Origin: Gammaproteobacteria bacterium
GTDB lineage: Bacteria; Pseudomonadota; Gammaproteobacteria; Methylococcales; Methylomonadaceae
DNA: 64,000 nt
Direction: 5' to 3'
Assembly: GCA_018830325.1 (NCBI GenBank)
Contig: JAHJSQ010000083.1
Coordinates: 1-64,000, forward strand
In this document: positions 57,145 to 64,000 of the stretch, in pieces
Layout of the letters: each line of letters begins with the position of its first letter
How positions within the stretch are numbered: the stretch's first letter is position 1
The notes under the pieces: generated by a model
What the model saw: only the letters and a program-made list of their open reading frames with translations
Told to the model about the DNA's origin: nothing
Databases searched by the model: none
Made by a program: the position numbers and the translations under genes

Positions 57145-58239
57145 TTAATGAGGGGCGAATAAGCTATAAGGCTCCGGTTCGATCAAGGGTGTCTTACCCA
57201 GAATTAAATCGGCCATTAAGCGAGCCGATGCCGGCGCCATGACCAGGCCGTTACGAAAATGGCCGGCGTTAACGCTCAAATTGTCAAGGTTGGGATGCCG
57301 AAATATAAAAGGGACGCCATGCTCGGTTCCGGGGCGCAAGCCGGCCCAATGCGTTATGATCGGCATCGTTTTCAATGCCGGGCATAAATGTTCGGCGAAA
57401 GACTTCAGTCGGCGGTAAGTCGCTTCCGAGGTCGATTTATCGAAGCCGCAATGCTCGACGCTGCTGCCGACCAGTATTTTACCGTCGAGCCGCGGAATCA
57501 AATAGTGATCGTTTTCGAGAATCATGCCCGGCAATAGATCGGGCGGCGCGTCGTAAAGCAGCATTTGCCCTTTGACGGGTTGGATCTCAGGAGCCGCGAA
57601 TTCGGAAAAGAAGCGCTCGAATAGCGTTTTCGTCCAGGCGCCGGCGCAGACCGTCAGATGACCGACCGGACGCTTGCCTCGGTCGGTTGTCAACGAAACG
57701 ATTCTGCCGTTTTTCACGGTGACGTTTTGCACATCGCAATGTTCGATCAACTCGACGTTTCGGTTTTCCGCATCCCGGCGGGCCGATTTCAATAAGCGAG
57801 GATTGCGGGCATGGGCGATATCGGGTAGCCAGAGCGGATTGAGCGGATCGCAATTTAAATTATCCAGGCTCGGCGTTTGCTCGGTTCGATAATCGATACT
57901 ATAGCGTTCGCACCAATCGATAGCCTGTTCGATATCGGGGTTGCGGCTGATAAACAGGCCACACGGACTCCACTCGGGGTCGATGCCGGTCGATTCTCTG
58001 AGCTCCGTCGCCAGCGTGGGGTAAATGTCCAGGCTGTGCCGGACCAATTCGGAAATCGCGCTAGGTTGCCGCCACGGATAAATTGGCAATAAAATGCCGC
58101 CGCCGGCCCAGGAAGACTCTCGGCCGATAGCGTTTTTTTCCAGGATGCTCACGCGGGCGCCGGCCATGGTGAGTTCGCGGGCGGTCAAGAGACCGATAAT
58201 GCCGCCGCCAATAATCGTTATGTCAGGAATGGTTGTCAT
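57145..58239 (-). CDS. thiO: Glycine oxidase ThiO
   Basis: A 364-aa FAD enzyme of the D-amino-acid oxidase family. It oxidises glycine to iminoglycine for the thiazole ring of thiamine. The FAD-binding start is DITIIGGGIIGLLTARELTM, and SSWAGGGILLPIYPW, HWAGLRPGTEHGVPFI and NAGHFRNGLVMAPASARLMA are ThiO-type blocks. No thiazole gene (thiG/thiS) is adjacent and no THI-box is seen upstream. A clear catalytic distinction from other amine oxidases cannot be made from the sequence alone, but the blocks favour ThiO. Confidence 0.9.
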   Translation of the reverse strand: MTTIPDITIIGGGIIGLLTARELTMAGARVSILEKNAIGRESSWAGGGILLPIYPWRQPSAISELVRHSLDIYPTLATELRESTGIDPEWSPCGLFISRNPDIEQAIDWCERYSIDYRTEQTPSLDNLNCDPLNPLWLPDIAHARNPRLLKSARRDAENRNVELIEHCDVQNVTVKNGRIVSLTTDRGKRPVGHLTVCAGAWTKTLFERFFSEFAAPEIQPVKGQMLLYDAPPDLLPGMILENDHYLIPRLDGKILVGSSVEHCGFDKSTSEATYRRLKSFAEHLCPALKTMPIITHWAGLRPGTEHGVPFIFRHPNLDNLSVNAGHFRNGLVMAPASARLMADLILGKTPLIEPEPYSLFAPH

Positions 58240-58431
58240 GTTTGGTTTAATTGCGTTTTGACGTTTCCGCGCGAAATAAAATTTTTTAAGACCGGGTAAA
58301 TTGTCGGATGTCTTTTCGCGAAGGGTTCCAATAGAGCGCTATTTTACGCGGCTTTAACCGGTGCGACCATTAGATGAAGCAAAAAACGAAAGTCAATGAT
58401 GTTTGAAGAGAGGGTGCCTAACGTTCATGAA

Positions 58432-58650
58432 GGCCCGGCAAATGAAAGTGCGAGGGATGGCTGGGTACGGTCACTCGCCCGACAGGACGCCGTGAATACG
58501 TCCATGTAAGCTCGGCGGCGGTTGTCCCTGCCGCCGACGCCTGTCGATCGAGCAACCGCACCCTCTTCGGAACCGGAATTGCCAGAACGGAGATTTGCAG
58601 ATCAAAAGATTAGATAAAGAACCAAAATCTACGAACTTTCACAGTAAAAA
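58432..58650 (+). repeat. Composite repeat, family A (long form without hairpin)
   Basis: Same order as at 7.15-7.42 kb: GCCCGGCAAATGAAAGTGCG, CACTCGCCCGACAGGACGCC, GAATACGTCC, GGCGGTTGTCCCTGCCGCCG, CTGTCGATCGAGCAACCGCA, then AGATTAGATAAAGAACCAAA and AACTTTCACAGTAAAAA. The CCCAGCACC hairpin block is absent. The remainder of 58240-58921 is AT-rich leader DNA before the outer-membrane protein gene. Confidence 0.82.
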
Positions 58651-58921
58651 CTGCAAAAGAGCGTTACTAAATACCGAATAGCCTGGGCTTTGCCTGAGTT
58701 TTAATAAATTGTTGTTTTTATCATACAGAACGAACATGTGTTGATGTTGTTTCCATTAGTGTTTGATAAATAATGGTTATCCAATAAAAAATAAAAATCC
58801 TTAATTACTGTAAGGAACTTGTAAGGATCGACTTTAGCTGCTATTATCCTTTTCGTGAAAAAGTCTTGTTGTTTTAAGGCAAAAAAAACATAAACAAAAA
58901 ATCTCTTACGAGGGGGAACCG

Positions 58922-59788
58922 ATGAAACTGAACAAAACTCAAACCGCTCTGGGCGTGGCTGCGGTATTGGCGGCAGGCGCGTTGGCCGCACCGACCGCAT
59001 CGGCCGATGCCAGAGTCGAAGCGCTGGAAGCGCAAGTTAATCAAATGTCGCAAATGTTGCAAGAAATGCAAGGCGAATTGAACCGCGTACGCGATGCGGC
59101 GAGCCGTTCCGCTTCTGAAAACACCGCAAAAGTCATGGAACTGGATGAATGGGCTGCGTCTGTGAAATCGGCTCCTGCTGAAGCAAAGAGCAAGGATCAT
59201 ATGGTCTTGTTGAGAGGTGGTTGGGCGAGAAATGACGGGCCGCGAGGCAATTGGACTACTAATGACTTGGTCGCTGGAGGCGGTGCGCTTGTCGGGGGTA
59301 ATGGTTCCACAGGCGACCCATTAGTTGGTTCAGGTAACGGTACTAGAAATGCTTGGTATTTCGGTGGCGGTTTTGACTTCAGTACCAGCGACGATTTGTT
59401 CGGCTTGTGGGATGGCGCAGAAGTATTGGCTGAGTTGATGGTTGAATATAAAGAGTTTAACGATGAAACACGCAGTGTAGTAACAGGACAAAATGTTACG
59501 ATCAACCAAGTCAATCTGAGCGCTTCGCCTAAAATCAAATTCCTGAAGGGCAGTGATTTCAGACCCTGGTTGATTCCGATCGGTTTCGACATCAACATTG
59601 TCAGCCCACCGTCCGGCGCGGTCACGGTATTTAGTCCTGGCGCGGTATTCGGTGCAGGTGCCGATTATCGTATTTACGAGAACATTTATGTTGGCGCCGA
59701 CGTACGCTATCACTGGGCAGCAGACACCTTGGACGGCGTCGATACAGACACTCTCACCGCGGGTGGCTACATTGGTCTGGGTTTCTAA
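58922..59788 (+). CDS. Outer-membrane beta-barrel protein with coiled-coil N-terminus
   Basis: A 288-aa exported protein with signal peptide ending APTASA near residue 28. A coiled coil at about 30-70 (VEALEAQVNQMSQMLQEMQG) is followed by alternating beta strands. The C-terminus YIGLGF ends in Phe, the BAM recognition mark. No porin family name is secure. The coiled coil is like the trimerisation segment of some outer-membrane porins. GAGGGGG lies before the ATG, and the strong terminator downstream suggests a highly expressed single gene. Confidence 0.82.
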   Translation: MKLNKTQTALGVAAVLAAGALAAPTASADARVEALEAQVNQMSQMLQEMQGELNRVRDAASRSASENTAKVMELDEWAASVKSAPAEAKSKDHMVLLRGGWARNDGPRGNWTTNDLVAGGGALVGGNGSTGDPLVGSGNGTRNAWYFGGGFDFSTSDDLFGLWDGAEVLAELMVEYKEFNDETRSVVTGQNVTINQVNLSASPKIKFLKGSDFRPWLIPIGFDINIVSPPSGAVTVFSPGAVFGAGADYRIYENIYVGADVRYHWAADTLDGVDTDTLTAGGYIGLGF

Positions 59789-59815
59789 GCAAAACGCTTA
59801 AATTCCAAGCCAAAC

Positions 59816-59847
59816 AAAAAGGAGGGAGTCAAATCCCTCCTTTTTTT
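59816..59847 (+). terminator. Strong intrinsic terminator
   Basis: GGAGGGA (59821-59827) and TCCCTCC (59834-59840) with loop GTCAAA, extended by five A and seven T (59816-59820, 59841-59847). It ends the outer-membrane protein gene 28 nt after its stop, and its A-run can also serve the opposite strand. Confidence 0.93.
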
Positions 59848-59927
59848 ATGTCCGCGTAGGCTGCGCATCGCGCACCTTTTGCTTTTGGCTGCTTGTCAAA
59901 TGATGACAAGGCTGTAAAATTCCGCTT

Positions 59928-60200
59928 GTGAACATTTTATCCGACACCAGTATATTTTTGGCGGTGGTTCTTGATGAGCCGGAAAGAGAGAGTATCATCC
60001 AACATACTTCGGGGGCCAGCATCTATGCTCCTGAAATATTACCATATGAAATCGGTAATGCTTTATCCGCGACGATCAAGCGAAAGCAGCTAACCTGGGC
60101 GGAAGCTTTAATCGCTCAAAATACCACGAGCAAAATACCAGTACGGCTTGCTTATTAAGGTAGATATTTATGAGTCATTACAATTAGCGATTGACTTTAA
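59928..60200 (+). pseudogene. VapC-like PIN-domain toxin remnant
   Basis: From a GTG at 59928, the frame encodes NILSDTSIFLAVVLDEPERE, with the PIN Asp in LSDTS, and SIYAPEILPYEIGNALSATI. It stops at 60158 after IPVRLAY. The next frame continues as LIKVDIYESLQLAIDFN, which is the normal PIN sequence after PVRL, so a frameshift lies near 60150. The alignment ends at GACTTTAATTCC next to a family B repeat (60205), which has removed the last third of the domain, including the C-terminal acidic residues. No antitoxin gene precedes it. It is clearly non-functional. Confidence 0.85.
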
Positions 60201-60204
60201 TTCC

Positions 60205-60482
60205 TCGTTCCCACGGTCCGCCGTGGGAACGCATACCGAACTTGCCTCGTCAGCCTACGTATGGGTTCCCACGGAAGACCGTGGGAACCAGACAAAACCA
60301 ATCGAGCAGTGTAGCCCGGGTGGAGCCTGGCTCCTCCTAGAAGTTCGAAGTCACGCCATTCCCGTATTCCGCTGCGCTGCATACGGGCTACGCGCTCGTT
60401 CCCACGGTCCTCCGTGGGAATGCATACCGAACTTGCCTCGGCAGCCAACGTATGGGTTCCCACGGAAGACCATGGGAATCCA
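60205..60482. repeat. Cluster of family B repeats with a GTAGCCC element
   Basis: Two family B hairpin elements (60205-60290 and about 60398-60482) with CGTTCCCACGG and TTCCCACGGAAGACC pieces flank a GTAGCCCGGGTGG to ATACGGGCTAC element (60311-60391). The same neighbour order (TACGGGCTAC then a family B copy) appears near 62.18-62.29 kb. No gene is seen in 60201-60529. Confidence 0.8.
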
Positions 60483-60529
60483 TAAAGTTTTAATATAGCC
60501 GGAATTTCCTTCGAGTCCATCAACTTTTA

Positions 60530-61483
60530 ATGAAAACCCTCTATCCCGAAATATCCCCATTCGATACGTTTTTTCTGAACACCGGCAAACACTCGGTCTA
60601 TGTCGAGCAATGCGGCAATCCGGACGGTTTGCCCGTGGTTTTTTTACACGGCGGGCCGTGTTCCGGCATCAAGCCCGATCATCGGCGATTTTTCGACCCC
60701 GAAAGATACCTCATCGTTCTATTCGACCAGCGCGGCTGCGGGCAGTCGCTGCCGTTCGGCGAATTGATAGACAATAATACCCAAGCCTTGATCGACGACA
60801 TGGAGCGGATTCGCATTCAATTGAACATCGAACAATGGCTCGTGTTCGGCGGATCGTGGGGCGGTGCGCTTGCTTTGTTGTATGCTCAGCAGCATACCGA
60901 CAAGGTGCTTGGACTGATCATTCGCGGCGTGTTCTTGGCGCGGCAAAAAGATTTGGATTGGTTTATTAAAAACGGAGCGGGGCGCATCTATCCGGAGCAA
61001 TGGTCGCGCTTGGCCGATTGTATTCCCGCCGAATTTGAGCAGGACCCGGTGCAAGGTTTGTGCGATGTCTTGTGGGGGGAGGACGAGTTGGCGCGGCTGC
61101 GCGCGGCGAAAGAATGGACCGCATGGGGCGGGCAAGTCGCTTTGGGCGCCGATTTCAAGCCGGTTCCGCATGAGAAACACGCAACGCATACGATGCTCGA
61201 ACAAGTCCGCATGGAACTGCACTACGCGAGAAATGCTTATTTCATCGAAGAAAATCGGATTCTCGACAATTGCGCTTGTTTAGATGTTATTCCGGCGATC
61301 ATCATTCATGGCCGCAACGACTTGGTCTGTCCGATCGAGGCCGGTTGGCGATTGCATAAAGCGATGCCGCATGCCGAATTCAGCGTATTGCCGAATGCCG
61401 GGCATATCGCACAGGGCAAGGACATGATCGACGCCTTGGTGTCAGCGACCGACAAAATGGTCGATAAGCTTTTTCAGAATTAA
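60530..61483 (+). CDS. pip: Prolyl aminopeptidase
   Basis: A 317-aa alpha/beta-hydrolase that removes N-terminal Pro from peptides in the cytosol. The oxyanion HGGPCSGIKPDHRRFFDP and the nucleophile GGSWGGALALLYAQQH are canonical for the S33 family. DQRGCGQS and the C-terminal Asp and His regions (VCPIEAG, PNAGHIAQG) are present. ubiX starts 7 nt after its stop. No functional link between the two is known. Confidence 0.95.
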   Translation: MKTLYPEISPFDTFFLNTGKHSVYVEQCGNPDGLPVVFLHGGPCSGIKPDHRRFFDPERYLIVLFDQRGCGQSLPFGELIDNNTQALIDDMERIRIQLNIEQWLVFGGSWGGALALLYAQQHTDKVLGLIIRGVFLARQKDLDWFIKNGAGRIYPEQWSRLADCIPAEFEQDPVQGLCDVLWGEDELARLRAAKEWTAWGGQVALGADFKPVPHEKHATHTMLEQVRMELHYARNAYFIEENRILDNCACLDVIPAIIIHGRNDLVCPIEAGWRLHKAMPHAEFSVLPNAGHIAQGKDMIDALVSATDKMVDKLFQN

Positions 61484-61490
61484 TAAAGTC

Positions 61491-62066
61491 ATGAATACAA
61501 AAAAACGACTCGTCATCGGCATTACCGGCGCGACCGGCGCGATTTACGGACTTCGATTTCTGCAAGTGTTGCGTGAAAAACCGGACTGGGAAACGCATTT
61601 GGTCATTTCATCGGCCGGCTTGGTCAATCTGAAGCACGAGATGGCTATGTCGCGTAAACAGATCTATGAATGGGCCGATGTGACGCATGAAATCAACGAT
61701 GTCGCGGCGACGATCGCGAGCGGCGGTTTCAAGACCGAAGGCATGATTATCGCGCCGTGTTCGATGAAAACGTTGGCGGCGGTCGCGCACGGTTTCGGCG
61801 ACAACCTGATTTCTCGCGCGGCCGACGTCGTGCTGAAGGAGCGCCGGCGCTTGGTGATCATGCCGCGCGAAACGCCGTTGAATCTTGCGCATATTCGCAA
61901 TATGGCAGCCGCGACCGAAATGGGAGGCATCATTTATCCGCCGATGCCGGCCTTTTACAATAAATCGAACTCGATCGAAGCGATGGTCGATGACGGAGTA
62001 GGGCGGATTCTGGCGATGTTCGGCGTCGAGACCGAAGGCCTGTTCACGCCGTGGGAAGGTTTGTAA
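61491..62066 (+). CDS. ubiX: Flavin prenyltransferase UbiX
   Basis: A 191-aa enzyme that adds a dimethylallyl group to FMN to give the prenyl-FMN cofactor for the UbiD decarboxylase of ubiquinone synthesis. GITGATGAIYGLRFLQVLRE binds FMN, IIAPCSMKTLAAVAHGFGDN and MPRETPLNLAHIRNM are the family blocks, and PPMPAFYNKSNSIEAMVDDG is near the end. The length is typical. ubiD is not in the window. Confidence 0.96.
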   Translation: MNTKKRLVIGITGATGAIYGLRFLQVLREKPDWETHLVISSAGLVNLKHEMAMSRKQIYEWADVTHEINDVAATIASGGFKTEGMIIAPCSMKTLAAVAHGFGDNLISRAADVVLKERRRLVIMPRETPLNLAHIRNMAAATEMGGIIYPPMPAFYNKSNSIEAMVDDGVGRILAMFGVETEGLFTPWEGL

Positions 62067-62075
62067 GAGAATCGA

Positions 62076-62345
62076 CGTAGGGTGCGCATCGCGCACCTTT
62101 TTTCGAAAGTAGCACGGATGAAGCAAAGCGTAATCCGGGAGTTTCGGGGCACGGAACTCCCCGTATTTCGCTGCGCTGCATACGGGCTACATGACTTCCT
62201 CGTTCCCACCGCTCCAGCGTGGGAATGCATACCGATCTTTCTTCGGCGGTCAATGTATGGGTTTCCACGGAGGCTTATGGGATCCACAAAAGCCTGTCAT
62301 TCATGACAACTGGATTCCGGCAATCCATGCCGGAATGACGGGTTC
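62076..62345. repeat. Cluster of C, GTAGC, B and CCGG repeats
   Basis: In order: CGTAGGGTGCGCATCGCGCA (family C half), GTAGCACGGATGAAG to TACGGGCTAC (62109-62190), a family B copy from CGTTCCCACCGCTCCAGCGT (about 62200-62285), and a CCGGCAATCCATGCCGG hairpin at about 62316-62333. It lies between convergent ubiX and pqqE genes; no gene is seen in 62067-62491. Confidence 0.75.
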
Positions 62346-62491
62346 CGTTAACTTAATAGCAGTACTGCTCTTTGTGGGAACGATCGGACATGGAGTAGTG
62401 TGGGAGCGACGCCTACGGCGCGACTCTCGAAGCCATTGAGGCTTAATTACTCATTGCGGCTGTCCAAGCAAAGTAGCGCGATGCGCAAAGT

Positions 62492-63619
62492 TTATGCAAA
62501 ATCCCGCGAATTTTTGCTATTGCGGAAAATCAACGGCTTCTCGCCTGGCGCCAATGATGCGGACTTCGCGGAGTCGATGGCTTCTTGTACGACATGCCGG
62601 TTCGGCGATTTACTGCAGACCGGGTCGGTGTTATACATATCGCCGGTCAACAAATAGGCTTGGCAGCGGCAGCCGCCGAAGTCTTTTTCCTTTTCGTCGC
62701 AACTGCGGCACGGCTCCTTCATCCAGTCGAAACCGCGGAAAAAATTGAAGGCCTTCGACTCGGTCCAGATTTCCTCAATGCTGTAATCGTTGACGTTCGG
62801 GCAATCCAACCCCGGCAATTCGCGCGCCGAATGGCAAGGCAGCGCGACGCCGTCCGGCGCGATCGTCAAGAAAGTCGTGCCCCAGCCGTTCATGCAGGCT
62901 TTCGGGCGGTCTTCGTAATAATCCGGCACGACATAATAGATTTTCATCTTGCCGGCAACTCTTTCCTTATAGGCTTGAGCGATCGCTTCGGCCTGTTCGA
63001 ATTGCTCTTGGGTCGGTAGCAACAGGTCGCGGTTGGCATGGGCCCAGCCGTAATATTGGGTGTTTGCCAGTTCCAGATAATCGGCGCCGAGTTCTTCGGC
63101 CATTTCGAGAATCTGTTGCATCTGATGAATGTTTTCGCGGTGAATCACGACGCACAAGACCATCGGATAACCGTGTTTCTTGACCAAATGCGCGACTTCT
63201 CTCTTATGTTCGTAAGACGTGGTGCCGGCAATATGGTCGTTCAATTCCTGCGTACTGGCTTGAATGCTGACCTGAATATGGTCGAGCCCGGCTTGTCTCA
63301 GTTCGACGATGCGCTCTTCAGTCAGGCCATAGCCCGATGTGATCAGGTTCGAATAATAGCCCAATTCGCGCGCGTGCCTGATCAGTTCGGACAAATCGCG
63401 GCGGACCAGCGGTTCGCCGCCGGACAAGCCTAATTGCACCGCGCCCATCTTGCGCGCTTGAGACAAGACGCGTTTCCAGTCATCGGTTGAAAGCTCCGAC
63501 GGGTATTTTGCGTAATCGAGCGGATTCGAGCAATAAGGACACTGCAGCGGGCAAGCATAAGTCAGCTCGGCCAGCAGCCAGCGAGGTGGGGTAATGTTAA
63601 TCTTGTTTGATCCAGCCAT
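62492..63619 (-). CDS. pqqE: PqqA peptide cyclase (radical SAM)
   Basis: A 375-aa radical-SAM enzyme. It joins the Glu and Tyr of the PqqA peptide in the first chemical step of PQQ synthesis, with PqqD as peptide chaperone. The SAM cluster is CPLQCPYC (Cys23, Cys27, Cys30). [11 protein letters not shown] and the SPASM domain follow, with auxiliary cluster Cys in [37 protein letters not shown] and PVCSKSPN. The start overlaps pqqD by 23 nt. PQQ serves methanol dehydrogenase in methylotrophs. Confidence 0.97.
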   Translation of the reverse strand: MAGSNKINITPPRWLLAELTYACPLQCPYCSNPLDYAKYPSELSTDDWKRVLSQARKMGAVQLGLSGGEPLVRRDLSELIRHARELGYYSNLITSGYGLTEERIVELRQAGLDHIQVSIQASTQELNDHIAGTTSYEHKREVAHLVKKHGYPMVLCVVIHRENIHQMQQILEMAEELGADYLELANTQYYGWAHANRDLLLPTQEQFEQAEAIAQAYKERVAGKMKIYYVVPDYYEDRPKACMNGWGTTFLTIAPDGVALPCHSARELPGLDCPNVNDYSIEEIWTESKAFNFFRGFDWMKEPCRSCDEKEKDFGGCRCQAYLLTGDMYNTDPVCSKSPNRHVVQEAIDSAKSASLAPGEKPLIFRNSKNSRDFA

Positions 63620-63869
63620 TTTTCAGTGCTACTTCCAGAAATGCGATGATGTCGTTACGAAGACCTGTGGTTTCGAACTTTCGTTCCAATTCGTCGACGA
63701 TTTGCTGCGGTTTACGGTTGCCGTCGCAAAGCTTTAGGATTTCGGCGGAGCTTTGATTGAGCTCGACCATGCCTTCGGGATAGAGAATCACGTCTTTTTG
63801 TTGCGCTTCTTCCCATTGCAGTCGGTGCGTAGGCGAGAAGCGGATATTTTTGTCCGGGTCGATGGTCAT
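63597..63869 (-). CDS. pqqD: PQQ biosynthesis peptide chaperone PqqD
   Basis: A 90-aa winged-helix protein that binds PqqA and presents it to Pqq[41 protein letters not shown] and [20 protein letters not shown] match the family. It overlaps pqqE by 23 nt. No pqqC end is recognisable in the 130 nt upstream within the window, and no clear Shine-Dalgarno precedes the ATG. Confidence 0.96.
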   Translation of the reverse strand: MTIDPDKNIRFSPTHRLQWEEAQQKDVILYPEGMVELNQSSAEILKLCDGNRKPQQIVDELERKFETTGLRNDIIAFLEVALKNGWIKQD

Positions 63870-63952
63870 AGTGCTTTGATTCGAATAATGGCTAATGGTA
63901 ATGCCGAAAAATTTTCAAGTATGCAGGTTGCGGTGAGGTTCCGGTTTTGCCT

Positions 63953-63986
63953 TTTCAATCAAGTAGGCTGCCTAAGTTGATTGAAA
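63953..63986. repeat. Long near-perfect palindrome upstream of pqqD
   Basis: TTTCAATCAA (63953-63962) and its complement (63977-63986) surround a second dyad, TAGGC (63964-63968) and GCCTA (63970-63974). It lies about 85 nt before the pqqD start on the leftward strand. It could be an attenuator, a terminator of an upstream pqq gene, or a regulator site. No T-run follows directly. Confidence 0.6.
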
Positions 63987-64000
63987 GGCAATCGAATTGA

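Noticed and set aside
58240..58430. TPP riboswitch before thiO
   Set aside because: No CUGAGA-type THI-box core and no expected stem arrangement was found upstream of the start.
63870..64000. C-terminus of pqqC at the right edge
   Set aside because: All three minus-strand frames close after short stretches that do not resemble a PqqC end.

Overview
The window is a chromosomal segment of a gammaproteobacterium, most likely a type I methanotroph or other methylotroph (Methylomicrobium/Methylotuvimicrobium-like). This is an inference from the PQQ biosynthesis genes pqqD-pqqE at the right end, from the gammaproteobacterial housekeeping operons (yajC-secDF, ndk-rlmN-pilW-hisS-yfgM-bamB-der, rpoE-mucAB-mucD-lepAB-rnc-era-recO-pdxJ), and from many GTTCCCACG-type palindromic repeats between genes. 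About 62 protein genes, one tRNA-Ser and one PIN-domain pseudogene are supported. No rRNA, CRISPR array, prophage or complete insertion sequence was seen.

Layout. 1-7.1 kb: a GH57 glycosidase, an M48 protease overlapping a DUF898 membrane protein, a small lipoprotein, then an aldo/keto reductase followed by a MIF-like tautomerase. 7.8-10.2 kb: a PII-like protein followed by a CPA2 cation antiporter. 10.3-14.7 kb: tgt-yajC-secD-secF. 14.9-22 kb: ndk, rlmN, pilW, hisS, then yfgM, bamB and der. 22.3-28.6 kb: a signalling operon of a globin-coupled soluble histidine kinase, a CheY-like regulator, two REC-GGDEF-EAL proteins (the first with a degenerate EAL domain), and yjbQ. 28.6-38 kb: a DUF411 protein, a small unknown protein, tRNA-Ser(GGA), uup, a CinA-like protein with a degenerate amidase domain, an AEC permease, pyrF, a TauE/SafE-like membrane protein and a sensorless sigma-54 activator. 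38.4-49 kb: a long leftward series from rpoE through the envelope-stress genes, lepA, lepB, rnc, era, recO and pdxJ to a PP2C phosphatase, with several 4-8 nt overlaps. 49.2-59.8 kb: nadB, a lipoprotein, a dynamin-like protein lacking its GTPase motifs with a small membrane-protein partner, a TIGR04073-type exosortase-associated protein and an OmpA-type lipoprotein, a CDF metal exporter, thiO, and an outer-membrane protein with a strong terminator. 59.9-64 kb: a broken vapC-like gene next to repeats, pip, ubiX, pqqE and pqqD.

The most notable points are the pseudo-dynamin pair (51.8-53.7 kb), the PII-like/antiporter pair (7.8-10.2 kb), the globin-to-c-di-GMP cascade (22.3-28.1 kb), the CinA protein without its SCTGG motif, and several dispersed composite repeat families that fill nearly all long intergenic gaps. 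One repeat family directly follows the truncated PIN gene.
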